A DNA stretch of 46,465 bases from Bacteroidota bacterium (GTDB lineage: Bacteria > Bacteroidota > Ignavibacteria > Palsa-1295), in contig JAUZNX010000021.1 of NCBI GenBank assembly GCA_030706745.1, forward strand, positions 1 through 46,465. The letters run 5' to 3'. The position numbers were made by a program, and so were the translations under genes. Positions 1 to 7,833 of the stretch are shown here, piece after piece; positions within the stretch are counted from its first letter, which is position 1, and every line of letters starts with the position of its first letter. A model generated the notes under the pieces. That model did not search any database and was not told the DNA's origin. It was given only the letters and a program-made list of their open reading frames with translations.

Positions 1-135
1 CATAGGTATGACTCTCTTTATCAGCCAAGTAATCTCTTTTTTGGCACTGCTGGACTTTCGATGAAAGGAAATACTGTGTGCGCCGTAGGCGTGAAGAACG
101 GTACAAGCTGGGTGCTGCTGGGGCAGCGGCAGTGA
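1..135 (+). CDS. 3' end of a secreted beta-propeller protein, paralog of the next gene
   Basis: Only the last 44 codons are inside the window, in frame 1, ending at TGA 133-135. The residues match the end of the protein encoded at 158-1255 closely: both end with VGVKNGTSWVL followed by a GQRQ terminus, and both carry an RYD...QP..N stretch about 35 residues upstream. This marks a tandem duplication. The visible part is probably the last propeller blade. Function is unknown; the neighbour suggests a secreted or surface-anchored repeat protein. The 22-base gap to the next start suggests co-transcription. Confidence 0.8.
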   Translation, partial: HRYDSLYQPSNLFFGTAGLSMKGNTVCAVGVKNGTSWVLLGQRQ

Positions 136-157
136 GCCGTTACGCTTTAGATGGCGT

Positions 158-1255
158 ATGTTAAATAGGGTCATTCCGATCATCACTTCGTTGTTGTTGC
201 TTGCAGGAGTCATGGACTCCTGCAAGCACGATTCCCCAACGTCATCCAAAACGTGTGACACATGCTGTGATACTTGCCACCACGATACCACGTCACATTC
301 TAACGATACCACCTCGCACAATTTCACGTGGACTGAGTTCACAAACGTGAACGGCGAGAGCAATATGACCGGGTGCTGGGTCTTTGGGCCGAATGACATA
401 TACGCGATCAATGGTGACCTTCATCGGTTCGACGGAGCCGCCTGGACTCGTATCATTGTGCATGACACGAAGGGCCTAAGCTATGAATACGGACTGAGTG
501 GCTGTTCCATTCTTGGATTCAGCGACAATGACATGTGGTTTATTGATGGAGGTCTAGCATTACACTACATCGGCAACGCCACGGTCGTTCGATACAACAC
601 CTATGCGGTTGCTCCAGTCGCAGCTCATTCCGCTTGGGGAACGTCCTCAACCGATCTCTTTGTCGTTGGCGATTCGGGCACCATCCTTCACTTCAACGGC
701 ACGACCTGGACGAAGATGAGTTCGCCGACGAAGAAGAATCTACAAGAGATCTCTGGAACGTCGGACAAGAGTATCTGGGCCTGCGGCTACAACAGTTCAA
801 CCGGCGGTTCAGTATTACTGCACTACGATGGTTCGTCGTGGAGTATCGACCCGCTCTCGAATAAACCTGTTTCTGCAACCGGTGGATTTTTGTCCGTTTG
901 GACTGCCGATAGTGGGAATGGGCATACCGTCTCAGCAACCAGCGGCTCGATTGTTTATCGAAAAACAGATGATGGCGCCTGGCGAAATACTGATAGTGGC
1001 AAGGTTCCGAATTATGCTCTTGGCGGCTATGTCGGTCTGGGCCTAAGAGGGAATGGCTCCAACGATCTTTTCGCCGTCGGCCCGTGGGGTCTTGTCATTC
1101 ACTGGAATGGCAAGTCGTGGTATCGTTACGATCAATACTTCCAGCCTAACAATAGCTCTTATATTACGGGTGGTGCCTCGGTTCACGGCAACACTGCTTG
1201 CGTCGTGGGCGTGAAGAACGGGACAAGCTGGGTGCTGGTGGGGCAACGGCAGTGA
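158..1255 (+). CDS. Exported beta-propeller repeat protein, probable lipoprotein
   Basis: 365 residues. The N-terminus has a basic start and a hydrophobic core (residues 6-17) ending at Cys22 in the context MDSC, a loose lipobox, so it is probably a lipoprotein or at least secreted. Residues 22-55 form a Cys/His/Asp/Thr-rich linker with repeated DTC and DTTSH words. After it come propeller-like repeats, each with a turn such as SNDLFAVG or STDLFVVG, then a blade strand ending in HFNGTTW or HWNGKSW. Repeats of this sort are common in secreted proteins of the Bacteroidota/Chlorobiota group and usually lack enzymatic residues. No T9SS sorting domain is visible. It is a tandem paralog of the gene ending at 135. 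The Cys/His linker could bind metal or form disulfides; that is inference. Confidence 0.75.
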   Translation: MLNRVIPIITSLLLLAGVMDSCKHDSPTSSKTCDTCCDTCHHDTTSHSNDTTSHNFTWTEFTNVNGESNMTGCWVFGPNDIYAINGDLHRFDGAAWTRIIVHDTKGLSYEYGLSGCSILGFSDNDMWFIDGGLALHYIGNATVVRYNTYAVAPVAAHSAWGTSSTDLFVVGDSGTILHFNGTTWTKMSSPTKKNLQEISGTSDKSIWACGYNSSTGGSVLLHYDGSSWSIDPLSNKPVSATGGFLSVWTADSGNGHTVSATSGSIVYRKTDDGAWRNTDSGKVPNYALGGYVGLGLRGNGSNDLFAVGPWGLVIHWNGKSWYRYDQYFQPNNSSYITGGASVHGNTACVVGVKNGTSWVLVGQRQ

Positions 1256-1346
1256 GCGGGCATCAGAGCGCCTTGACACATTTTATTAGAATTCATCGAA
1301 AAATTGCGATGCCGCAGGTGTCGAACCTTGTTATATAGGGTGAATG

Positions 1347-1434
1347 GGTGTCTCTTCTTTCAATGACGAATTACGAATTCCGTATGCTTTCGGCATGTTT
1401 GCGAAACGAAAACCGTGGCTATCTAAGAGACACC
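1347..1434. repeat. Inverted repeat between convergent genes
   Basis: A perfect 10-base inverted repeat, GGTGTCTCTT at 1347-1356 and its complement at 1425-1434, encloses 68 bases. It lies in the 247-base gap between the convergent propeller and amidase genes. Inside the loop are a short hairpin around GCTTTCGGC and a heptad half-repeat (1363-1383). It could be a bidirectional terminator, a small structured RNA or chance. Confidence 0.35.
1363..1383. repeat. Possible half copy of the heptad-periodic element
   Basis: Three consecutive 7-base words of the type ATGACGA / ATTACGA / ATTCCGT. This is the same periodicity and word style as the arms of the five complete heptad inverted repeats in this window. 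No matching second arm is seen nearby, so this may be a decayed copy or chance. Confidence 0.35.
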
Positions 1435-1448
1435 GCGACCGCTTCATG

Positions 1449-1480
1449 AAAAACAAACAAAAAGAATAATCATAATTATT
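1449..1480 (-). terminator. Possible rho-independent terminator of the amidase operon
   Basis: Read on the minus strand, about 22 bases after the amidase stop, an AT-only stem (AATAAT / ATTATT, loop of 4) is followed at once by a T-rich run (complement of 1449-1464). The position and T-tract fit a terminator, but the stem contains no GC pair, so it would be weak. Confidence 0.35.
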
Positions 1481-1502
1481 TGCGCTGTCTGAGAGCCCAC
1501 GC

Positions 1503-3137
1503 CTACTGCGCTTCGCCCCGCAGGAAATCCTCGATGCCACGGACGTGGGCCTCGGCGAGTTCATTCAGGAAATTCGGATCGCGGAGAGCTTGCTCCTGAT
1601 CGGGGAACATGAGGTAGAGCGATTCGGTCAGCACGCAGGGCATCCAGGTCGGGCGGCAAATGGCAAGGCTCTTCTGCATCGCGCCAAGATTCGGAATGCC
1701 CGTCACCTCGGCAATCTCGCGATCGAGTGCCCATGCCAACCCAGCCGATTGGGGATGATAATAGAATGTTGACGTCCCGTAGTTCAGGAAAGGATTCGTC
1801 CCATCGGGGAAAGCATTGTTGTGGACGCTGATCATCAGATCGACATCCTCGCTCACAGCAAGCGCAGCACGCGCATCCAGCTCTTCGACTTGATTGACGT
1901 CGCTGACCATCCCGCTGAGTGTCGAGTGGGTCATCAGGACTTGCGCACCCTTCTTTGTGAGCAAATCGTGCAGTCGCGTTGCCTCCGCAAGATTCGCTTC
2001 GCGCTCGGTGAGTCCCGTTGGACCAATTGCGCCGCCCGGCGGATGTCCGGGATCGATCATGATGCGAAGCCCGCGCAATGGATTGTACCGGTCAAGTTCG
2101 GGTGGCCGGCGCAACCGCAGCACGAGCGAGCCATCATCGAGATAGAACGCTTTGTAACCCCATACCGGCTTTGCGGTCTGGACATCAAAGCCCGCATTGG
2201 TGCCGGTTGTCGAACTGGTCACGGCGAGAATTGCCGGATCGACTTCGGTAAAGATTTGCGATTGGCCTTCGGGCTTGCGATAGATGGTGACGCGAAGATG
2301 ATTGCCTTCGGGCCCATGCGACTCGTTTATCAAAAATGGCGCATGCCCGGCCGGCATGACAATATCGATCCATCCATCGGTGGGACGTATGGCCATCATG
2401 CCCGCCGAAGTGGGAGCAGTGGCATGCAGATCGAGATTGGTATCGGCGACCCAAGCCGTCTCGCGCTCGGAGCCAAGTTCCAGCTTGTAGTACTTGCCCA
2501 TCTTGCCGAGCACACGGAGCGCGGTGCCGCGCGGGAAAAACCACCGGCGATTGCCATCCGGCTCCGGCGCGCCAGGCGCGACATCGCTGCCAGTCTGGAG
2601 TGTATCGCTGCCCCGCACGACCCGCGCCCATACCGGACTTGGATATGCGTCGTAAGCGGTCTTCGCATGCTCCTCCAAACCCGCCGGAGCAGCTTTGGCA
2701 GGACTGTAGCCCAGGTCGAGCGATTGCCGGTCACTACCGCGCTCGGCAACCAGATGATACTGTCCATCATGTGGCATCGGCAGAAACGCGAGGAACGCGC
2801 CGTTCCTGGCAAGCGGCACCTCGACGCCATTGATCGCAAGTGTTGCATTGCCATTGCCCACAGTACCGAAGATGAAATTTGAGTCAACCGCCGGACGCAC
2901 CTGTCCACTCGCGGGATACGCCACGCTGAGATGCAACGGCGCCTCCGGTGCTGGAGCGGGTGGCTGCGGGAGCTTCGTGGCAGTCGGTGGCGGTGGAATG
3001 GGGGAAGGCCGAGTGGTCGTCGTCTTGCGGGAGGGCGCGCAGCCAATCAAAAATAGGAAATATGAAGCATGAAATATGAAGAGGGCACGAATGGCAATGC
3101 GCGATGCGCTGGATCGACGGTCCTTATCATATTTCAT
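1503..3137 (-). CDS. N-acetylmuramoyl-L-alanine amidase (Amidase_3) lipoprotein
   Basis: 544 residues. It hydrolyses the amide bond between N-acetylmuramic acid and the peptide stem. The signal peptide ends in FLIGC (Cys33), so it is a lipoprotein. A Pro/Thr-rich linker follows (about 36-65), then a middle part with an SH3-like segment (about 195-235), then the Amidase_3 domain from residue 357. Zinc ligands fit His365 in DPGH, a Glu in TEREAN (about 378-380) and His439 in SVHNN; the catalytic Glu is Glu505 in LTES. It is last in an operon with an ABC-2 exporter (22-base gap). Oddity: the start codon and the signal-peptide core both lie in the arms of a heptad inverted repeat (3056-3156), and no Shine-Dalgarno is visible. 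The amidase assignment is secure; its physiological role is not. Confidence 0.9.
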   Translation of the reverse strand: MKYDKDRRSSASRIAIRALFIFHASYFLFLIGCAPSRKTTTTRPSPIPPPPTATKLPQPPAPAPEAPLHLSVAYPASGQVRPAVDSNFIFGTVGNGNATLAINGVEVPLARNGAFLAFLPMPHDGQYHLVAERGSDRQSLDLGYSPAKAAPAGLEEHAKTAYDAYPSPVWARVVRGSDTLQTGSDVAPGAPEPDGNRRWFFPRGTALRVLGKMGKYYKLELGSERETAWVADTNLDLHATAPTSAGMMAIRPTDGWIDIVMPAGHAPFLINESHGPEGNHLRVTIYRKPEGQSQIFTEVDPAILAVTSSTTGTNAGFDVQTAKPVWGYKAFYLDDGSLVLRLRRPPELDRYNPLRGLRIMIDPGHPPGGAIGPTGLTEREANLAEATRLHDLLTKKGAQVLMTHSTLSGMVSDVNQVEELDARAALAVSEDVDLMISVHNNAFPDGTNPFLNYGTSTFYYHPQSAGLAWALDREIAEVTGIPNLGAMQKSLAICRPTWMPCVLTESLYLMFPDQEQALRDPNFLNELAEAHVRGIEDFLRGEAQ

Positions 3138-3156
3138 ACTTCGTGTTTCAAATTTG
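3056..3156. repeat. Heptad-periodic inverted repeat, copy 1
   Basis: The left arm (3056-3082) is built of 7-base words with TGAANNN spacing (TGAAGCA, TGAAATA). The right arm (3123-3156) is the complementary type, ATTTCAT then ACTTCGT. A 16-base core of the arms pairs with one mismatch. The arms enclose about 40 bases. The right arm contains the ATG of the amidase gene (read on the minus strand) and the left arm encodes the hydrophobic core of its signal peptide (IFHASYF). Confidence 0.7.
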
Positions 3157-3158
3157 TG

Positions 3159-4076
3159 TCAGAATCCCGTCGTCTTATCGATCATGCCGCGCGCTTTGGC
3201 GAGCCGCTCAATGGTTTGGTAGAAAAAGTACGCGAACGTGGCACTAAGGATACCACTCACCAGCAAGATCATCGCGAGCGTTGCGTTCGAATACGATGCC
3301 AGTATCGGACTGATCGCGCCCGAGCCATTATCCATCTGCAAGATGCCACCGGTCAGTGCGCGGCGCATGCCTTCGAGCCAGTACGTGACCGGCATGGCAA
3401 GGCTCAGCTTGCGCAACACCGAGGGCAGAATATCCGGCGGGAAATAAACCGAGCAAACGAGCAGCAACATTCCAGCAAGGATCTCGCCGATGAACTCGCC
3501 ATTGCGCGGTACAAGCAGGGCGAGCCCCGCAATGATGATGCCGAACGAAATCAGCACGATCATGCCAAGCGGGAAATACACGGCGAGCCATGCCCACTGC
3601 ACGCTCCCAAAGCTCAAATGCAGACCAAGCAAAAGCGACCCAACGACGAGCAGGAAGAGGCAGGTCATGATGCCGATCAGCATTCTCGCCGTGGCGCGGC
3701 CGATCAGATACCAGTAGAGGCTGATCGGCGCGGTGTAAATGTATTTCAAGGTGCGGTAATGCTCGCGGTCTTCCAGGATTGTCCAGGACATATTCGCGAT
3801 CGCCTGCATCGCGATGAGGTAGAGGGCGTTCGAAATGTATATATAATCGAAGAACCCGCCGCGTTGCGGTCCCGCGATAACGACATACATCAGGAGCAGC
3901 ACGAGTGCTGTCGAAATCGGTCGCATCACCGCATAGATAAAGAAGACCAGCGGATCGGCCCAATTGCTCTCGACCTTCCAACCAAGCCAAGCAGCGACGC
4001 GATACGTCCGCCAGCGAGCATCTATCGTGGAGGAATTGGAGCCAAGAGATGTAAGAGACGTCTCGCTCATTGCCAC
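3159..4076 (-). CDS. ABC-2 type transporter permease
   Basis: 305 residues with a hydrophilic N-terminus, then about six membrane segments: around residues 42-65 (FFIYAVMRPISTALVLLLMY), 82-97, 120-148, 155-185, 190-215 and 270-290. This is the ABC-2 permease fold used for export of polysaccharides, drugs or lipids. The start overlaps the end of the preceding permease by 10 bases. With that permease and the ATPase it forms a heterodimeric exporter of the inner membrane. The substrate cannot be read from the sequence; the amidase lipoprotein downstream suggests an envelope-related role. Confidence 0.85.
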   Translation of the reverse strand: MAMSETSLTSLGSNSSTIDARWRTYRVAAWLGWKVESNWADPLVFFIYAVMRPISTALVLLLMYVVIAGPQRGGFFDYIYISNALYLIAMQAIANMSWTILEDREHYRTLKYIYTAPISLYWYLIGRATARMLIGIMTCLFLLVVGSLLLGLHLSFGSVQWAWLAVYFPLGMIVLISFGIIIAGLALLVPRNGEFIGEILAGMLLLVCSVYFPPDILPSVLRKLSLAMPVTYWLEGMRRALTGGILQMDNGSGAISPILASYSNATLAMILLVSGILSATFAYFFYQTIERLAKARGMIDKTTGF

Positions 4077-4900
4077 CTCAAAGAGAGCGTTGCTTCAACG
4101 CGAGCCTTGTATTCCAGCCGTTGAAGTGCCACATATGCCAGAACAAGAAACATCACCCCGAGTCCAACGAGTATGAGTAGTTCGGTGCCAGGCGAGAACA
4201 CACCGGGAATGTTGCTCGGTAGCAGGAGTTGCCGCATCGCATCGAGTCCAAAGCTGATTGGAAGCAGCGCGGAAACAAAGGCGATGATGCCCGGCACCGA
4301 GGAGAAGAGCTTGGAAAGCGGGAAGTTCATTCCAGTCAGAAAAAACGCAGGCTCATGGAATGCGAGCGCGAGGTGCCACGCTTCACGACCCCAATGGATA
4401 AAAAGCGAGCTGAGCGTCATGCCGAGTCCGTAGAGTGCGACAAGCGTTACGGCAAAGATCAGGAAGACCATCGGCAACTCCGCGGTCGAAAGCTGGACCT
4501 GGAACAGGAGCAAGCCCGCCGCCAGCGTAACAATTGCTCGCGATGAAGCCATGATGATGCCGCCATAACTCATGCCGACCAGTACGGCCATAAGTGGAGC
4601 AGGGGAGAGAACATAGAGTTGCAGCATGCCCTCCTTCTTCTCCCAGTGCAACTGCATCGCCATTGCCCAGACGACGTTCAGCCAGTATGCGGAGATGACC
4701 GCGCCCAGAATCACGAAGCCAACATAAGCCTGCGGAGCATGCAACGAGCGGTAGAGATAGACGAATGCCGTTGTGCTGATGATCGGCACCATCACTTCGA
4801 GGAATACCCACGAGGGCTCGCGCTTCATGCCCCAGATGCGTGGGGCCGCACGCGCACGGGCCGTTCGGAGAAACAGAACGAGTGGGCTGACCTTCGTCAT
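4067..4900 (-). CDS. ABC-2 type transporter permease
   Basis: 277 residues, a typical size for an ABC-2 permease, with about six hydrophobic segments, for example VMVPIISTTAFVYLY, a central segment around FLIFAVTLVALYGLGMTL, and a last one at LILVGLGVMFLVLAYVAL. The start codon overlaps the stop of the ATPase gene (4897-4900), a sign of translational coupling. It differs from the 3159-4076 permease, so the exporter is probably a heterodimer. Substrate unknown. Confidence 0.85.
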   Translation of the reverse strand: MTKVSPLVLFLRTARARAAPRIWGMKREPSWVFLEVMVPIISTTAFVYLYRSLHAPQAYVGFVILGAVISAYWLNVVWAMAMQLHWEKKEGMLQLYVLSPAPLMAVLVGMSYGGIIMASSRAIVTLAAGLLLFQVQLSTAELPMVFLIFAVTLVALYGLGMTLSSLFIHWGREAWHLALAFHEPAFFLTGMNFPLSKLFSSVPGIIAFVSALLPISFGLDAMRQLLLPSNIPGVFSPGTELLILVGLGVMFLVLAYVALQRLEYKARVEATLSLRWQ

Positions 4901-5925
4901 TCTGCCACCTCCTCTTTCAGGCTCCGTCCGACGAGCTTCACGAATACATCTTCGAGCGTCGGTTCGTGTTTTGCCAGAGTGACGAGTCGCCCGCCAGTTG
5001 CGGCGAGCACACCAACGATTGCCGGCAATGCGGATTCTTCCTCCAAAATAAAATTCAGGGTATGGTGCGATAATTCAGGTGCGAAGGACTCGGTCAGCCG
5101 GACGACGCCGCGCGAGGCGCGCATTTCGGCGATGCCACTGGCATCGAGTCCGCCGGCAGTGATCTCGAAGATCGGCTGCCGCTGCAACATCCGCTTGAGG
5201 CTCTGCGGCGAGTCGCACGCGATGATTCTGCCATGATCGATAATCGCAATTCGGTCGCACAGTTCGTCGGCTTCTGCCATGTAGTGCGTGGTGAGCAGAA
5301 CCGTCCGGTCGGGGTGCTCCCGCATCCACTCGCGCGTGAAGGATCGCGTGATACGAGCGATATTCACGTCGAGACCGAGTGTCGGCTCATCGAGGAAGAG
5401 CACGTTCGGCTCCGTGATAAATCCGCGGCAGAAATTCATTCGTTGCCGTTCGCCGGTCGAAAGTCCCGAAACGCGCGTATCGCACATGTGGCTGAGTTCA
5501 AGTTTCTCGAGCAGCGCATCGGCGCGCCTGTAGGCCTCTTTCGTCGGTACGCCATAGAACTGACTGAACATCCAGAGGTTCTCTCGGACCGTGAGTAGTC
5601 CATAGCCACTCGTCTCGCCGCCGGAGACCATGTTAATCCGTTCGCGGACCTGCTTGGCCTGCTGCACGACATCGAAGCCTTCGACGAGAGCCGTTCCGGA
5701 GGTTGGCGTGAGCAACGTGGTCAGTACTTTGATGAGCGTGGTTTTTCCCGCGCCGTTCGGACCGAGCAAGCCAAAGAGTTCGCCCTTCGGGACTTCGAGT
5801 GTTACTCCATCCAACGCAATGAGTTCGCGCGCCGATTCCTCGCTCGCAGCCTTCCGCTTTGGCGATTTCTTTTGGTAAATGCGACCGACCTGGTCTGTCT
5901 TGATTGCAAGAGGCGTGGCATTCAT
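4897..5925 (-). CDS. ABC transporter ATP-binding protein (ABC-2 exporter)
   Basis: 342 residues from ATG at 5925. The frame is open further upstream, but it would run into the divergent gene at 5986, and homology to ABC ATPases only begins after this Met. Walker A is GPNGAGKT (55-62), signature LSTGE (155-159), Walker B VLFLDE (175-180) and the H-loop histidine is about 214 (TTHYM). The C-terminal 80 residues are the usual accessory tail of DrrA/CcmA-type ATPases. First gene of the operon ATPase-permease-permease-amidase. A 60-base spacer separates it from the divergent cation exporter and must hold both promoters; no clear boxes were recognised. Confidence 0.92.
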   Translation of the reverse strand: MNATPLAIKTDQVGRIYQKKSPKRKAASEESARELIALDGVTLEVPKGELFGLLGPNGAGKTTLIKVLTTLLTPTSGTALVEGFDVVQQAKQVRERINMVSGGETSGYGLLTVRENLWMFSQFYGVPTKEAYRRADALLEKLELSHMCDTRVSGLSTGERQRMNFCRGFITEPNVLFLDEPTLGLDVNIARITRSFTREWMREHPDRTVLLTTHYMAEADELCDRIAIIDHGRIIACDSPQSLKRMLQRQPIFEITAGGLDASGIAEMRASRGVVRLTESFAPELSHHTLNFILEEESALPAIVGVLAATGGRLVTLAKHEPTLEDVFVKLVGRSLKEEVAE

Positions 5926-5985
5926 AGACCTGCAATTTACGTTGTAATCGGAACCTACCCGCTGGATTTGGCATAAGGTCAGCGA

Positions 5986-6876
5986 ATGGCTCACACGCAC
6001 GATACGGGCACCGGCATCAACCGCAACTTCAAGATTGCGCTCGCGCTGAACGTGGCAATCGTTGCGCTCCAGGCGACGTATGGCTTCCTCAGCCATTCGG
6101 TTGCGCTCATTGCGGACGCCGGACACAACCTGACGGACGTATTGAGTCTCGTCTTCGCACTGGGTGCGAATATGCTTGCCGCCCGGCCGCCAACCAAGAT
6201 GCGGACCTACGGCTACCGCCGCACAACGATCCTCGCGGCGCTCCTGAATGCGGTGCTATTGCTGGTGACGACTGGCGCCATCCTTTACGGTGCGATTGAG
6301 AGATTGCGCGACCCGGTCCCCGTCGATGGTGGGATCGTCTCGATTGTCGCGGGCATCAGCATCGTACTGAATGGGCTTTCAGCGATTCTCTTTGCCCGCG
6401 GGCGTCATGACCTGAATGTTCGTGCCGCTTTCCTCCACATGGCGGGCGATGCTGGCGTTTCCGCGGGAGTTGTCGTTGCGGGACTGGTGATTGTTTGGAC
6501 GGGTGCGCTCTGGGTCGATCCGATCATGAGCATGATCATTTCAGTTGTGATCCTGCTCGGAACCTGGAAGATTCTGCGCGAGTCGTTCAATCTTGCGGCG
6601 GATGCAGTGCCCGAACAGATCGATCCGGTGGTGATCGAAGCCTATCTCCGAAGCGTCGAAGGCGTCCGCGATATTCACGATCTGCACATCTGGGGGATGA
6701 GCACAACCCATGTTGTGCTCACCGCGCATCTCGTCATCCCCGAACGCACGGTGGAGGATTCACTCCTCTTCGATATTTCACACGAGTTGCAAGACCGATA
6801 TGGTATCGATCATGCAACGCTGCAGGTCGAGCGTGGCTCGCTCGCCTGCGAACTCGAAGCGAGCCACGTAATTTAA
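5986..6876 (+). CDS. Cation diffusion facilitator (CDF) family metal efflux protein
   Basis: 296 residues, normal length for the CzcD/ZitB type. Six membrane segments span about residues 17-205. The transport-site pairs are visible: His47 and Asp51 in AGHNLTD (TM2), and His151 and Asp155 in HMAGD (TM5), which fits Zn(II)-selective exporters that exchange metal for protons across the inner membrane. The cytoplasmic C-terminal domain with DIHDLHIWGM is present (about 215-296). The short His-containing N-terminus (AHTHD) is typical. Transcribed divergently from the ABC exporter operon. Confidence 0.92.
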   Translation: MAHTHDTGTGINRNFKIALALNVAIVALQATYGFLSHSVALIADAGHNLTDVLSLVFALGANMLAARPPTKMRTYGYRRTTILAALLNAVLLLVTTGAILYGAIERLRDPVPVDGGIVSIVAGISIVLNGLSAILFARGRHDLNVRAAFLHMAGDAGVSAGVVVAGLVIVWTGALWVDPIMSMIISVVILLGTWKILRESFNLAADAVPEQIDPVVIEAYLRSVEGVRDIHDLHIWGMSTTHVVLTAHLVIPERTVEDSLLFDISHELQDRYGIDHATLQVERGSLACELEASHVI

Positions 6877-7171
6877 CGCGTAATCCAAGATGCAATGCCA
6901 GTGCATGCTTCCCAAAAAATGAACTGGTAAGCACCGGTTAGCAGAATTGCCCTCACGCCAAAGAGAATCTTCTTCTTTGCCGGGATGCATAGTGTTTCGG
7001 GAAAGTGCATCCAAAAGAGATAGATCGCGTAGATCTGGCATGGCAACTGAACAGCCCATTCAAGAACAGGAGTGATCGCGACGGACATCCCGAGCCAAGC
7101 AGTGTCCCCGCAAATACATAGAGCTTCAGTGCACCAAGAGAATCATTTTGGCCAAGATTCCGGGTTGCCAT
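6873..7171 (-). pseudogene. Frameshifted small membrane-protein gene
   Basis: Two overlapping minus-strand frames read as one protein if a single frameshift is allowed near 7085. The first part (from ATG 7171) starts MATRNLGQND and runs to GTLLG; the second continues MSVAITPVLEWAVQ and ends in a hydrophobic stretch around ILLTGAYQFIFWEA before TAA at 6873. Combined length would be about 95 residues with two or three membrane segments. I do not recognise the family. It may be a decayed gene, a sequencing indel, or chance hydrophobic frames. The rest of the 414-base gap (7172-7290) shows nothing. Confidence 0.35.
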
Positions 7172-7290
7172 ACTCGGCGTTTTGATTCAGGATAATTGCC
7201 TTGGCGTTTGAAATGTGTATGGTGCTTTGTTGGTAGTATGCAATCCCACGACGAATGTTCGGGTACCAAGAATACTCAATTTAAAGCGAG

Positions 7291-7773
7291 TCACCCATGA
7301 CGGCCTCGCATCCGATACAGCCTGCGCGCAACCGCAATTTGTCCGGCGTGCCACGCATCGTGCCGGACGGTCCCGCGCACAAGATCAGGGACCGTGCCGC
7401 CGTAATACAGCTTCTCGTCTAACTCCTCTTCTGAAAGCGTGGCGATGGTGTTTCGCAGTTCTGTTCGATCGTGCTGCAGGTTCGCAAGCGCTTCTTCGAC
7501 GGAATTGCTCTCCGGTGGGTGTGGATCCTCAGGCTTGTTAGGGCGCTGGCGGATAATATCCGCGTAGTGCCGATAGCAATGCGGCAGATGGACTATGTAC
7601 CAGAGCACTGTTCCGGCGGGAGGGTGACCATCTTCGAGCGGCTCCTCCGAATATGCCGGATGTTGATAGCGCGCTTCTTCTTCGGTCAGATGCTTGAGGA
7701 CGCTCTGGAGCGATTCCCACTCACGGTCCCACGCCGCATCATAGGCGGTGAGTAGTTCAATTTTTCGAGTCAT
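7291..7773 (-). CDS. DinB/YfiT-like four-helix metalloprotein
   Basis: 160 residues, a usual length for the DinB-like superfamily (four-helix bundle with a three-His metal site, often bacillithiol/mycothiol transferases or damage-inducible proteins). Candidate ligands are His62 in WYIVHLPHC and His138 plus His142 in RHDAWHAGQ; the HxxxH pair near the C-terminus followed by GQI is the family hallmark. A link to bacillithiol would fit the bshB1 gene at 15557, but which reaction it catalyses cannot be told. Transcribed alone on the minus strand. Confidence 0.8.
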   Translation of the reverse strand: MTRKIELLTAYDAAWDREWESLQSVLKHLTEEEARYQHPAYSEEPLEDGHPPAGTVLWYIVHLPHCYRHYADIIRQRPNKPEDPHPPESNSVEEALANLQHDRTELRNTIATLSEEELDEKLYYGGTVPDLVRGTVRHDAWHAGQIAVARRLYRMRGRHG

Positions 7774-7833
7774 GTGAGAGCAAGACCAGATGCAGGAAAT
7801 TGGTACGGAATCGATCGGTGTTGTAGTTTACGC

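Noticed and set aside
1821-2882. Plus-strand open frame of 353 codons
   Set aside because: It is antisense to the amidase gene, lies fully inside it, and its translation is rich in His, Arg and Gly without any family resemblance; it arises from the codon bias of the real gene.
3069-4124. Plus-strand open frame of 351 codons
   Set aside because: Antisense to the ABC-2 permease; the product is a highly polar Gln/His/Arg-rich text without motifs, the expected shadow of a membrane-protein gene.
5926-6126. N-terminal extension of the ABC ATPase up to 6126
   Set aside because: The 67 additional codons overlap the divergent CDF gene and bear no resemblance to ABC ATPases; ATG 5925 is the fitting start.
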